From Arthrobacter cupressi (GTDB lineage Bacteria; Actinomycetota; Actinomycetes; Actinomycetales; Micrococcaceae), in assembly GCF_900099975.1 (NCBI RefSeq), contig NZ_FNEI01000009.1, forward strand, positions 1 to 64,000: DNA of 64,000 nt. Reading direction: 5' to 3'. The notes beneath the pieces are model-generated. The model had not been told where the DNA came from. It ran no database searches and saw only the letters and a list, made by a program, of their open reading frames with translations. The position numbers and the translations under genes were made by a program. Shown piece after piece: positions 52,825-62,327 of the stretch (its first letter is position 1; every line of letters starts with the position of its first letter).

Positions 52825-53905
52825 GGCGCGACTCCTTTGATTCGAAGGTCAGTTCCTGCCCATCAAGCGGTTCGAAATAGCGTTCGACGGCGGCCCGGTC
52901 CACGCCTGCCAGGGTTGCCGGCTTCCATTGCGGGTTGCGGTCCTTGTCCATCACTTGCGCCCGGATTCCCTCCCGGAAGTCTGCACCCGCCAGGCAATGC
53001 ACACCCACCCGGAACTCCTGCGCCAAAGCCTCCTCCAGGGAGCGCCCGCGCACGCGGCGCAGCGACTCCAGCGTCACCTTCACGGACGTCGGCGACTTCG
53101 CCTCGATCGTATCCGCGGCCTCTGCCGCCTCCCCGCCGGCAGCGCCGTGATTCCCAAGACCTCGGAGCCGCCGCACGATCTCCTCGGCGTCGTCCGAGGA
53201 ATAGGCGGCGTCGATCCACTCCCGCTGCCCCGCCAATGCCGAGGCCGGCGGCGCTTCGGCGAACCGCGCGACGGCGTCATCCGGCGTCGGGCCTTCCAGC
53301 GTTGCCTTTTCGAGCGCCGCCGCGAGGGCGGGCAGCTCAGCAGACGGGACGAAGTGATCTGCCAGCCCGAGGTACAGGGCATCCGCTCCGGAGAGGTGTG
53401 CACCGGTCAAAGCGGCGTGGGTGCCAGTCTCGCCCGGCGAGCGCGAGAGCAGCAAGGTCCCGCCGACGTCGGGCACAAAACCGATGGTGGTTTCCGGCAT
53501 GCCGGTGCGGGTGCGTTCGGTGACGATCCGGTGCGAGCCATGGGCCGATACCCCGACGCCGCCGCCCAGCACCAACCCGTCCATGAAGGCCACGTACGGC
53601 TTCGGATACCGGGCGATCAGGTCATTGAGCCGGTATTCGTCGCGCCAGAAGTCGGCGGTGGCGTGGCCGCCGTCGAGCATGTCCTGATAGATCGCCACGA
53701 TGTCGCCGCCCGCGCACAGCCCCCGCTCCCCCGCGCCATGCACCAGGACGGCGGCCACGGAATCGTCCGCGGCCCACGCGCTGAGTTGCTCCAGCAGGGC
53801 CAGCACCATGCCGTGGTTCAGTGCGTTGACGGCCTTCGGCCGGTTGAGTGTGGCGACGCCGAGCCCGCCGCGCTGCTCGAAAAGGACCTCCGCTTCGTCC
53901 CCCAT
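52817..53905 (-). CDS. 3-Hydroxyisobutyryl-CoA hydrolase
   Basis: 362-aa crotonase-fold hydrolase releasing free 3-hydroxyisobutyrate. GLCAGGDIVAIY and MDGLVLGGGVGVSAHGSHRI are typical of the HIBCH branch, as is the long C-terminal extension. It starts within the mmsA stop (TGATG) and overlaps mmsB by 8 nt, so the three are tightly coupled and successive in the pathway. Confidence 0.92.
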   Translation of the reverse strand: MGDEAEVLFEQRGGLGVATLNRPKAVNALNHGMVLALLEQLSAWAADDSVAAVLVHGAGERGLCAGGDIVAIYQDMLDGGHATADFWRDEYRLNDLIARYPKPYVAFMDGLVLGGGVGVSAHGSHRIVTERTRTGMPETTIGFVPDVGGTLLLSRSPGETGTHAALTGAHLSGADALYLGLADHFVPSAELPALAAALEKATLEGPTPDDAVARFAEAPPASALAGQREWIDAAYSSDDAEEIVRRLRGLGNHGAAGGEAAEAADTIEAKSPTSVKVTLESLRRVRGRSLEEALAQEFRVGVHCLAGADFREGIRAQVMDKDRNPQWKPATLAGVDRAAVERYFEPLDGQELTFESKESRHV

Positions 53906-55404
53906 CAGCTGCCAGCCGGCATCACGAAGCTGGCGCCCTGGCGGACCCCGGAGGGCCAGCGCGTGGTGACCGTCTTGGTCTTGGTGTAGAAGCGGAAGGC
54001 GTCCGCGCCGTGCTGGTTGAGGTCGCCGAAACCGGAGGACTTCCAGCCGCCGAAGGTGTAGTACGCGATCGGCACAGGGATGGGGACGTTGACGCCCACC
54101 ATGCCGACTTCCACACGGCTGGCGAAGTCGCGGGCGGCGTCGCCGTCGCGGGTGAAGATCGCCACGCCGTTGCCGTACTGGTGCTCGGAGCAGAGCCGGA
54201 GCGCTTCGTCGTAGTCCGCCGCGCGCAGCACGCTGAGCACCGGGCCGAAGATCTCCTCCTTGTAGATGGACATGTCCTTGGTGACGTTGTCGAAGAGGGT
54301 GGGGCCCAGCCAAAAGCCGCCGGGGTAGCCGTCCACGGTGAGGCCGCGGCCGTCGGCGAGGAGGGTGGCGCCGGCGTCGACGCCCGCTTGGATGTAGCCT
54401 TCGATCCGTTCCTTGGCCGCGGCCGCCACCACGGGGCCGAAGTCCACGCCATCATCCATGCTGGGACCCACCTTGAGGTCCTTGATGCGCTCCTGCAGCC
54501 GCTCGACGAGGGCGTTGGCCGTCTCTTCGCCCACCGGCACCGCCACGGAAATGGCCATGCAGCGCTCCCCGGCGGAACCGTAGCCGGAGCCGATCAGTGC
54601 GTCCGCTGCCATGTCCAGGTCCGCGTCCGGCATGATCACCATGTGGTTCTTGGCGCCGCCGAAGCACTGGGCGCGCTTTCCGTGGGCTGCGGCGGTGGCG
54701 TAGATGTACTGGGCAATCGGGGTGGAGCCCACGAAGCCGATGGCCTTCACGCGCGGGTCTTCAAGGAGGGCATCCACCGCTTCCTTGTCGCCGTTGATGA
54801 CGTTGAAGACGCCGTTGGGCACCCCGGCCTCGTTGTAGAGCTCGGCGAGGCGCAGTGGCACGGAGGGGTCGCGCTCGGAGGGCTTGAGGATGAAGGCGTT
54901 GCCGGCGGCGAGCGCGGGGCCGGACTTCCACAACGGGATCATGGCCGGGAAGTTGAACGGGGTGATGCCCGCGACGACGCCGAGCGGCTGGCGCATCGAA
55001 TGGACGTCGATGCCCTGCCCGGCGCTGTCCGAGAACTCGCCCTTGAGCAGGTGCGGCGCTCCGGCGGCGAATTCCACCACTTCTATGCCGCGCTGGATGT
55101 CGCCCTTGGCGTCGAGGAAGGTTTTGCCGTGCTCGGACGAGAGCAGGGTTGCCAATTCGTCCATGTGCTCGTTGACCAGGTCCACGAACTTCAGGAGGAT
55201 CCGGCCGCGGCGCTGCGGGTTCATGGCGGCCCATTCGAGCTGGGCCTTCTCGGCGTTGGCCACCGCCTCCTGTACCTCGGCCTTGCTGGCCAGCGGAAGT
55301 TTGGCCTGGACCTCGCCGGTGCAGGGATCGTAGACGTCGCCGAAGCGGCCGGATGTGCCGTCCACCCTCTGGCCGTCGATGTAGTGGGAGAGTTCGCGGA
55401 CCAT
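53905..55404 (-). CDS. mmsA: Methylmalonate-semialdehyde dehydrogenase (CoA-acylating)
   Basis: 499-aa aldehyde dehydrogenase of the MmsA type, converting methylmalonate semialdehyde to propionyl-CoA. FNFPAMIPLW, FVGSTPIAQYIY and GGAKNHMVIMPDADLD distinguish it from ordinary ALDHs; the catalytic Cys is in GERCMAISVAV. AAGGAG precedes the start at 55404; the longer open frame to 55566 runs through the promoter and is rejected. First gene of the valine group. Confidence 0.94.
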   Translation of the reverse strand: MVRELSHYIDGQRVDGTSGRFGDVYDPCTGEVQAKLPLASKAEVQEAVANAEKAQLEWAAMNPQRRGRILLKFVDLVNEHMDELATLLSSEHGKTFLDAKGDIQRGIEVVEFAAGAPHLLKGEFSDSAGQGIDVHSMRQPLGVVAGITPFNFPAMIPLWKSGPALAAGNAFILKPSERDPSVPLRLAELYNEAGVPNGVFNVINGDKEAVDALLEDPRVKAIGFVGSTPIAQYIYATAAAHGKRAQCFGGAKNHMVIMPDADLDMAADALIGSGYGSAGERCMAISVAVPVGEETANALVERLQERIKDLKVGPSMDDGVDFGPVVAAAAKERIEGYIQAGVDAGATLLADGRGLTVDGYPGGFWLGPTLFDNVTKDMSIYKEEIFGPVLSVLRAADYDEALRLCSEHQYGNGVAIFTRDGDAARDFASRVEVGMVGVNVPIPVPIAYYTFGGWKSSGFGDLNQHGADAFRFYTKTKTVTTRWPSGVRQGASFVMPAGS

Positions 55405-55515
55405 CAGAATGCTCCTTCGCATTGCCGGAAAAGACTGCCGGAAAAACCGTGCTGCGGCCGCGCCGCGTGGCGTGCGGACTACGGATTTCGGCACGGGCTG
55501 GGCCATCTGGTCCCG

Positions 55516-55544
55516 AATATACTCGGACTTCCTACTATTTTCCA
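55516..55544 (-). promoter_or_regulatory. mmsA promoter
   Basis: On the minus strand TGGAAA (55539-55544), a 17-bp spacer and TATATT (55516-55521) form a good promoter. The -35 lies within the left copy of the 17-bp direct repeat. Confidence 0.6.
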
Positions 55545-55555
55545 GAGTGGCGCAG
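55539..55555. repeat. 17-bp direct repeat, left copy
   Basis: TTTCCAGAGTGGCGCAG. Identical to 57736-57752; together the copies bracket the KAP NTPase gene. Flanking bases do not match. Confidence 0.85.
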
Positions 55556-55619
55556 GGCGGACTCACGGCTGTCTGCCGAGGTTATTCCCGGAGATTTCCT
55601 GAGATGGTTGACTTTCTCC

Positions 55620-57689
55620 ATGACCAACGATCTGCCCTCCGAGTCGCCCTGGAGCGATGAGTCCCAAGAAACTGCTGACATCGCTGGCCGCGAGGATTTT
55701 GCACGCGTTGTCGCCTCGCGCATTGATTCCTGTGCGATGGGACAAAGCTCAACAGTGTTCGGGCTCGTTGGACCTTGGGGAGGCGGCAAGACCACTCTTC
55801 TCAAGGATGTGATTTCGCGGCTAGACACTTGGGAGTGCGTATGGTTCAGCCCCTGGTCCGTTTCAGATGCCGAGTCGATCACGGCAGAGTTTGTATCCGC
55901 GCTCTCGGAGGCATTCCCCAAGTCCAAATCAGTGAAAGATAGGCTTTCACAGTACTCGCGCTTCGGAACCCCCTTGCTGAAACTGATCCCAGTGGTCGGT
56001 GATGCCGCTTCTTCCATGGCCCAAGAGGCCATTACCGATCTGACGAAGCGTCCGTCCTGGCACTCGGAGTTTGGCAAGCTGAGCCGCGAGATCGCCGAGC
56101 AGGACGTCCGCGTCCTTGTCATTATCGACGACGTGGATCGACTAGATGGTGATGAACTGCGCGCGCTGCTTCGCGTAGTTCGATTGCTCGGACGCTTCAC
56201 AAACGTGCATTACCTCCTGGCCTACGATCAGGCGACCATTGAGTCGGCCCTCCGTTCAACGGGCGCCGACGGCGAGAGCTCTGAGTTTATGGAAAAGATC
56301 GTTCAATACCCATTCGAGGTCCCGCCGGTACCCATGGTGGTTCGCCGGCGTTGGAGCAGAGCCATCCTAGATTCCGTCGACCCGATGGGTGACCGTTCTG
56401 GTTGGCTACATCAAGAGGCACGGGAAGACCTCGTCGCAAGTCTTGCTACAGGCTTGGAAACCCCCCGCGCTGCTCAGCGTCTCAGGGAGCAGATGAATAG
56501 TCTTTCTGCGCTAATCACTAATGCAGAAGTAGACGTGCTGGATTTCACCGCGCTAACCTGGCTTCGTATCAATCACCATCGCGTTTGGAATGACATCCGT
56601 TTGAATTCTACCTTCTACCTCTCATGGAAAGAGAGTGACTCGGAAGAAACCGAAAAGGGGACCTTTGAACGACTAGCGCCCATCGTTTCCCGCGGCCATA
56701 TCAAGCCAGTCAGGGATATCGTTCGCTTTCTATTTCGGCCGACACATCTCGCATGGCCAGGCCAGTCGCGGCGGGGACGGATGCAGAACTCTCGATACTT
56801 TGACCGATACTTCCACGTGGGTCTTGCCGAGGATGACGTAAGTGAACGGAAAACGCGGAGCGCGCTTAAGGATCTCACCGAAGGAAAGCACACCAGCGAG
56901 GACATCGATTATCTAGATGCGATCATTCTTGGAGAGGATCCGGAACGATCGGCACTCGCAGTGGACATAGCGAGCAGCGAGCGCCGTTCCAGCAGGACGT
57001 CGACTCCTGAGATCCTCAAGTATGTGGAGACTGTTCGCGCAGCACTAGTGTTGATTAATGATCCGCATCCATTTCGTCTTTCAGCAACTGAACGCTGGCT
57101 TGCCAGAGAGATCTTTCTGACGATCGAAGGCGGTCATTTCTCGTGGCCTGAACTAATTCAACGCTTTGGATACCAGTTCCTTACCGCGAGCGGATACTCA
57201 GTCCACCTCTCCGAAATCAATAACCGACCTCAGGTCAAAGATCTCTTCGCCGAAGTCGCAAAGTATTGGATCGCCGAGGTGTTAGATGAGTCGTTAGATT
57301 CCACGCTTGCAAGATCCGAGTTGCTTCTCATGACTTCCTTCTGCATTTGGACCATCAAGAACAACGAATACAAGGGATTCTTATCAAAGAAAATGGCGGA
57401 CGCGGAATCTCTGATTAAAACGGCCGTTAGATACGTTTCATTTAGCGAATGGGTGGGTGCCGCCGACGTTAAGTTCGATGTCACCTTCCGTGAAGAAGAA
57501 TTCAGATTCGCCACCGCCGGCGCCAGCCTCGGCGAACTTTTGACGGGGTTTCCCCCAATCACGGGCAATCCCGACTTCAAAGTCACAGATCGGCCCGATC
57601 GCGACCTGACGGATGCCCAGCGACGTGACTTCGCGATCCGCAGCCTTCTTACGCTGGACTTTGATCTGTCCACCGACATAGCTGAATGA
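55620..57689 (+). CDS. KAP-family P-loop NTPase
   Basis: 689-aa NTPase of the KAP group. Walker A GPWGGGKTTLL begins at residue 51 and Walker B VLVIIDDVDRLD is near 165-176; the following segment (LRVVRLLGRFTNVHYLLAYD) is also typical. KAP proteins occur in phage-defence and mobile settings, often with membrane spans inserted in the NTPase domain; none is clear here. The long C-terminal part is unassigned. ATG 55620 lacks a good ribosome site; TTG 55608 is an alternative. GC is visibly lower than neighbours and the gene is bracketed by a 17-bp direct repeat: acquired DNA. Confidence 0.85.
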   Translation: MTNDLPSESPWSDESQETADIAGREDFARVVASRIDSCAMGQSSTVFGLVGPWGGGKTTLLKDVISRLDTWECVWFSPWSVSDAESITAEFVSALSEAFPKSKSVKDRLSQYSRFGTPLLKLIPVVGDAASSMAQEAITDLTKRPSWHSEFGKLSREIAEQDVRVLVIIDDVDRLDGDELRALLRVVRLLGRFTNVHYLLAYDQATIESALRSTGADGESSEFMEKIVQYPFEVPPVPMVVRRRWSRAILDSVDPMGDRSGWLHQEAREDLVASLATGLETPRAAQRLREQMNSLSALITNAEVDVLDFTALTWLRINHHRVWNDIRLNSTFYLSWKESDSEETEKGTFERLAPIVSRGHIKPVRDIVRFLFRPTHLAWPGQSRRGRMQNSRYFDRYFHVGLAEDDVSERKTRSALKDLTEGKHTSEDIDYLDAIILGEDPERSALAVDIASSERRSSRTSTPEILKYVETVRAALVLINDPHPFRLSATERWLAREIFLTIEGGHFSWPELIQRFGYQFLTASGYSVHLSEINNRPQVKDLFAEVAKYWIAEVLDESLDSTLARSELLLMTSFCIWTIKNNEYKGFLSKKMADAESLIKTAVRYVSFSEWVGAADVKFDVTFREEEFRFATAGASLGELLTGFPPITGNPDFKVTDRPDRDLTDAQRRDFAIRSLLTLDFDLSTDIAE

Positions 57690-57735
57690 CAAAGATCGTT
57701 CAGCGCATCACGGACGACCCGGTCGACCTCCAGGC

Positions 57736-57752
57736 TTTCCAGAGTGGCGCAG
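57736..57752. repeat. 17-bp direct repeat, right copy
   Basis: Exact copy of 55539-55555, 47 nt after the KAP gene stop. The 2.2-kb segment between the copies holds only that gene. Confidence 0.85.
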
Positions 57753-57855
57753 CTCACTGACGAGCTCTGCCGGACAAGTCCCCTGCGCTGCCAGACAACG
57801 CCCGGCCAAGGCGGCGCACCTAGTCTGAATCGCATCCCGAGCGAAAGGACTGGCT

Positions 57856-59508
57856 GTGTCCGACCACCACGCCGATCTCCTCCTTATCAATGGCGTCATC
57901 GACACCCTGGACCCCGCAGGCACACGGACCTCAGCGCTGGCAATCAAGGCGGGCAAGGTCCTGGCGACCGGCACGGAAGCCGAACTGAGCCGCGGACCGG
58001 GCACCGCCGTCGTCGACCTCCAGGGCGCCTATGTGATGCCCGGGCTGCTGGACGTCCACAACCACCACATGCTCGCCGGGCAGATGGACCTGTTCGAACT
58101 GGACGCACCGCCGTCTCTGACGCTGGAGCAGTTCCTCGGTTCCATCAGCGACTACGCGGCCACCCTCGATCCCGATGAATGGATCACCGGCGGAAGCTGG
58201 GGCTCGGGGCTGCTGGGCGAACTCAACACCCCCGAGGCACTGCGGCGCCTGGACGAGGCCGCGGGCGGCCGGCCCGCCCTGCTCAAGGACGACAGCAAGC
58301 ACAACCGCTGGGCCAACTCACGCGCCCTGGAACTGGCCGGGATCACGGACGCCACAGCGGATCCCGACGGCGGCCAGATCCTCCGCGATGCCGCCGGCCG
58401 CGCCACCGGGGTGCTGATCGAAGCCGGCGGCGTGCTGCTCGAACAGACCCTCACCCGGCTGCAGCCGATGGCACCGGAGCAGCTGGCCCGGGCCGCGGAG
58501 CGTGGCATCGAGCTCCTGCACTCCTACGGGGTCACCGGGTTCCAGGACGCCGCGGCGTCGCTGCAACTGCTGCAGGCCCTCAAGCAGCTCGACGACGGCG
58601 GCCGCCTCCATGCCTGGGTGGTCACCTCCATGCAGGCCAACGACTTCATCTTCGGCACCACTCCCCTGGGCGAAGGGATCATTTCCGAACGGGAAGGGCT
58701 GCGCAGCGAGCACCACCGCCCGGACTTCATCAAGATCTTCCTGGACGGCGTACCGCCCGCGGGCACGGGCTCGTTCCTGGAGCCCTACCTGCCCGAAGCC
58801 GGGTTCCCGGAATGCCACTGCGGCAGCACCACCATGGGCCCGGAAGAGCTCGAAGGCTGGCTGATGCGCACCGCCGAACGGGGCATCTCCGCGAAGATCC
58901 ACTGCACCGGCGATGCGTCCGTGCGCCTGGCCCTGGACACCATCGCCACCGTCCGGGCGGCCGGGCACACCGGCACGAAGTACCACATCGCCCACGGCCA
59001 GTTCGTTCACCCGGACGACTACGGCCGCTTCGCCGAGCTGGACGTCACCGCGGACATTTCGCCCTCGCTCTGGTTCCCGGGCGTCATCTCCGAAGCCATC
59101 GCCACCGTGCTGCCGCCCGAGCGCGCCTCGAAGATGCAGCCCAACCGGATCCTGCTCGACGCCGGGGCCCGCCTGGCTGGCGGGTCCGATTGGCCGGTCA
59201 GCGTCTCGCCCAACGCGTGGGAAGGGATCTACGGCCTCGTCACCCGGAAGGATCCGAGCGGCGTTTTCCCCGGAACCCTCTGGCCGGAGCAGGCCATCAC
59301 GCTTCCCGAAGCAATTGCCGTCTACACCACGGCGTGCGCCGAAGCCATGGGGATCGACGACGTTACCGGCTCCCTGGTCCCCGGCAAGTCCGCGGACTTC
59401 ATCGTCCTGAGCGAGAACCCCTACGACGTCGACATCGAGAAGATCCCGTCCATCCACGCCCGGCAGACCTGGTTCGCCGGCCGGAAGGTCTACGACGCCG
59501 GGTCCTGA
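57856..59508 (+). CDS. Amidohydrolase family 3 protein (YtcJ-like)
   Basis: 550-aa metal-dependent amidohydrolase. PGLLDVHNHHM gives the first metal HxH pair (here HNHH), KIHCTGDASV and AHGQFVHPDD supply later His, and LAGGSDWPVSV the final Asp. Such enzymes hydrolyse N-acyl, formyl or cyclic amide bonds of small molecules. GTG 57856 follows AAAGGA by 6 nt. The MFS gene 73 nt downstream is probably its uptake partner. Substrate unknown. Confidence 0.88.
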   Translation: MSDHHADLLLINGVIDTLDPAGTRTSALAIKAGKVLATGTEAELSRGPGTAVVDLQGAYVMPGLLDVHNHHMLAGQMDLFELDAPPSLTLEQFLGSISDYAATLDPDEWITGGSWGSGLLGELNTPEALRRLDEAAGGRPALLKDDSKHNRWANSRALELAGITDATADPDGGQILRDAAGRATGVLIEAGGVLLEQTLTRLQPMAPEQLARAAERGIELLHSYGVTGFQDAAASLQLLQALKQLDDGGRLHAWVVTSMQANDFIFGTTPLGEGIISEREGLRSEHHRPDFIKIFLDGVPPAGTGSFLEPYLPEAGFPECHCGSTTMGPEELEGWLMRTAERGISAKIHCTGDASVRLALDTIATVRAAGHTGTKYHIAHGQFVHPDDYGRFAELDVTADISPSLWFPGVISEAIATVLPPERASKMQPNRILLDAGARLAGGSDWPVSVSPNAWEGIYGLVTRKDPSGVFPGTLWPEQAITLPEAIAVYTTACAEAMGIDDVTGSLVPGKSADFIVLSENPYDVDIEKIPSIHARQTWFAGRKVYDAGS

Positions 59509-59581
59509 TCGGCGTCATCCCCCTGATTTCCCCCAACCCGCCTGATCCCCAACCTGATTCCCCGCCAACGGAAGGGCAGCC

Positions 59582-60751
59582 ATGACCCGCCTCCTCAATA
59601 CCCCCATGCCCACGAGGGCATCCGACCGCGGCACCTACACCTATGTGGCCGTCTACAGCGCGGTCCTGTACACCGTGCTCCTGATCGCCCCTGTGGTGGC
59701 CGGCAAGCTGATCCAGCAGTTCGGGCTCACCCCGGTCCAACTGGGCGGCCTGTTCTCGCTCGAACTGGGCGCCTTCAGCCTGGCCACCGTCCCGGCGTAC
59801 CTCTGGCTGCGGCGCATCAACCTGCGCACGGCCTCCTACCTGTTCACCGCCGTCGTGATTGCCGGCAACGTGCTTTCCGGCTTCGTGGACAGCTTCCCGC
59901 TGCTGGTGGCGGTCCGCTTCGTCACGTCCCTGGCGGCTGGTTCGATCACCGTGATCCTGCTGACTCTCAGCGGCAAGACCTCCAATCCAAGCCGCGCCTT
60001 CGGGATCTTCGTGGTGTTCCAGCTGGCCATGGGTGCCCTGATCCTGGCCGTCTTCCCCGCGCTGTTCGCAGGGGCCGGGGTGTCGGCGATCTACTGGACG
60101 CTGGCCGGTCTCGGCATCGCGTGCCTGGCGGTGGTGAACCGGATCGACGGCGAGGTGCTGCGTCGGGAGGTTCCCGCGGCCGCGGCCGTGCGCACCAAGG
60201 TGCCGTTGGGGAAGTTCGTGGCCGGGCTCGCCGCCGTCTTCCTCTTCTATGTGGCGCTCAGCGGCGTGTGGTCCTTCATGGCCCAGATCTCCGCGGCGGC
60301 CGGAACCGAACTCTCCGCGACGAGCCTGGTGCTGTCCGTCGCCACCGTCGCGGGTATCGCCTCCGCCCTCGTGGCCACGGTCCTGGGCGACACCCCGCGG
60401 CGCCGCCTGTACCTCATCGCCGGGTACCTAGGCATGGCTGCGAGCGTGGCACTGCTGTTCGGGGCTCCCGGGCTCCTCCAGTTCGCGGTTGCGGCGGTGA
60501 TCTTCAAGTTCGCGTGGACGTTCATCCTGCCCTACCTGCTGTCCACCCTGTCCGACCTCTCCGGGGGCGGCCACGTCATGAACACCACCAACCTGATGAT
60601 CGGCGGCGGCTTCGCGGTGGGCCCGGTGCTCAGCGGCGCCCTCATCCAGTCCGGCGGCGGATCGTTTACCGGAATGCTGGCCCTGTCCCTGGCCGGAGTG
60701 CTCGCGTCCTTCGCTTGCATGCTGCTGGTGCAGAAGCGCAGGGCTGTTTGA
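59582..60751 (+). CDS. MFS transporter
   Basis: 389-aa major facilitator superfamily protein with about twelve hydrophobic segments split by a central basic loop (about 195-208). No subfamily signature identifies the substrate. AAGGG precedes ATG 59582. Position behind the amidohydrolase suggests import of its substrate. Confidence 0.87.
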   Translation: MTRLLNTPMPTRASDRGTYTYVAVYSAVLYTVLLIAPVVAGKLIQQFGLTPVQLGGLFSLELGAFSLATVPAYLWLRRINLRTASYLFTAVVIAGNVLSGFVDSFPLLVAVRFVTSLAAGSITVILLTLSGKTSNPSRAFGIFVVFQLAMGALILAVFPALFAGAGVSAIYWTLAGLGIACLAVVNRIDGEVLRREVPAAAAVRTKVPLGKFVAGLAAVFLFYVALSGVWSFMAQISAAAGTELSATSLVLSVATVAGIASALVATVLGDTPRRRLYLIAGYLGMAASVALLFGAPGLLQFAVAAVIFKFAWTFILPYLLSTLSDLSGGGHVMNTTNLMIGGGFAVGPVLSGALIQSGGGSFTGMLALSLAGVLASFACMLLVQKRRAV

Positions 60752-60764
60752 TGCTTCGTCCTTC

Positions 60765-60849
60765 CTGACCTTCTTTGATGGACAGAACAGGGGGCGGCAC
60801 GCCTGTTTGAAGGGGTGCCGCCCCCTGCTTCGTGCCCAAAGAAGGTCAG
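60765..60849. terminator. Nested bidirectional terminator
   Basis: Inner arms CAGGGGGCGGCAC (60788-60800) and 60815-60827, and outer arms CTGACCTTCTTTG (60765-60777) and 60837-60849, are both exact. Lies between the convergent MFS and photolyase genes. Confidence 0.85.
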
Positions 60850-60859
60850 GGGCGCCCGC

Positions 60860-62242
60860 TTAGAGCCGCTCCCTAAGCCCCTTGTAGGCGTCCAGCGCTT
60901 CCTGCCGGGTGGTCTTGAGGTCCACGATTTCCTCCGGGTAGTCGGGTGTGCCGAACTCGGGAATCCAACGGGCGATGTATTTTCCGTGCGGATCGAATTT
61001 GGTGCGCTGCGCCTCCGGGTTGAAGATCCGGAAGAACGGGGAAGCGTCCGCCCCGGAGCCCGCCACCCACTGCCAGTTGGCCGGGTTGGAGGCGGGATCG
61101 GCGTCCACCAAGGTGTCCCAGAACCACTGCTCACCCAACTGCCAGTGGATGCCGAGGTTCTTGACCAGGAAACTGGCGGCGACCATCCGGACCCGGTTGT
61201 GCATCCAGCCGGTGTGCCAGAGCTGCCGCTGCCCGGCGTCCACCAGCGGGAAGCCGGTGCGACCCTGCTGCCAGGCGCGGAGTTCCACGGCACTCCCGTC
61301 GGCGGCGCCCCCGTGGCCGGCGGCGTCGGGCCAGGCCCAGGGGAAGCGGTCGAACTCGGTGCGCAGGTTGGCGGTGGCGAGCTGCGGGTTGTGGAAATAC
61401 TGATGCCAGCAGAATTCCCGCCAGCCCAGCTCCGAGGCGAACACCGCGGCGCTTTCCGAGCGCCTCGACCCCACGGCATGCCACACCTCGAACGGGCTGA
61501 GCTCACCCCAGCGCAGGTGCGGCGAAAGCCCGCTGCTTCCGTCACGGTCCGGGCGGTCGCGGCCGTCCTTGTACTCCGCGAGTCCGCCGTCCACGAACTC
61601 CGCAAGCCGCCGGTGTGCAGCCCGCGGCCCAGGCGTCCATGCCTCAGCCAGGCCGCCGGACCAGTCGGGTTTCGTGGGCAGGAGCCGCAAGGAATCCAGC
61701 CCGTCGTAGGCGGGGAGTTCCCCGGTGTACCCGTGGCCTGTGGCTGGCGCAGCCAAGGGCTCGCGGAAATCCTGCGCCGAGAGGGCGCGCCAGAACGGGG
61801 TAAAGACCTTGTACTGCCCGCCCGTCTTGGCGGTGACTTCCCACGGCTCGTGCAGCAGCGACGCCTGGAAACTCTCCACGTGGAGGCCGGCCTCGCGAGC
61901 CCACGCCTTGATCCCGGCGTCGACCGTCCGCTCGGCCTCCCCGTACCGCCGGTTCCAGAACAGCGCGCCGGCACCGATCGCCGTCGCGGTCTTCCGGACG
62001 ATGTCCTCCGCGGGGCCGCGGCGCAGCAGCAGCGGAATACCGAGCGCATCGAGCTCCTCGCGGAGTGCTGTCAGGGAGTGGTACAGCCACCAGCTTGCCG
62101 CACTGCCAAGGGGCCGGATGCCGGGCGATTCCTCGTCGAGGATGTAGAGGACCACCGCGGCGCCGTCGTCCACGGCGGCCCGCAAGGCGGGGTGGTCCTT
62201 GACGCGCAGGTCGTCACGGAACCAGACGATGGAGGGTTTCAC
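60860..62242 (-). CDS. phrB: Deoxyribodipyrimidine photolyase
   Basis: 460-aa class I-type photolyase/cryptochrome family flavoprotein that repairs UV pyrimidine dimers with light. The N-terminal antenna domain starts IVWFRDDLRVKDHPAL; the FAD domain has ELGWREFCWHQ, GRTGFPLVDAGQRQLWHTGW and NWQWVAGSGADASPFFRIFN. GTG 62242 follows AAAGG by 6 nt. A DNA repair role is expected; cryptochrome function cannot be excluded. Confidence 0.93.
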   Translation of the reverse strand: MKPSIVWFRDDLRVKDHPALRAAVDDGAAVVLYILDEESPGIRPLGSAASWWLYHSLTALREELDALGIPLLLRRGPAEDIVRKTATAIGAGALFWNRRYGEAERTVDAGIKAWAREAGLHVESFQASLLHEPWEVTAKTGGQYKVFTPFWRALSAQDFREPLAAPATGHGYTGELPAYDGLDSLRLLPTKPDWSGGLAEAWTPGPRAAHRRLAEFVDGGLAEYKDGRDRPDRDGSSGLSPHLRWGELSPFEVWHAVGSRRSESAAVFASELGWREFCWHQYFHNPQLATANLRTEFDRFPWAWPDAAGHGGAADGSAVELRAWQQGRTGFPLVDAGQRQLWHTGWMHNRVRMVAASFLVKNLGIHWQLGEQWFWDTLVDADPASNPANWQWVAGSGADASPFFRIFNPEAQRTKFDPHGKYIARWIPEFGTPDYPEEIVDLKTTRQEALDAYKGLRERL

Positions 62243-62327
62243 GTGGCACCTTTCTCCGGGCGGGCGCGGCAAATGCCCCCAAGAAGGCATCCTAGGGGCA
62301 CCTGCCAAACGCACTGCGAAGCGGGAC

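Noticed and set aside
55539-57752. Classification of the KAP island as a prophage or integrase-type element with att sites
   Set aside because: No integrase, no tRNA gene and only one gene between the repeats; only a repeat-bracketed insertion can be supported.
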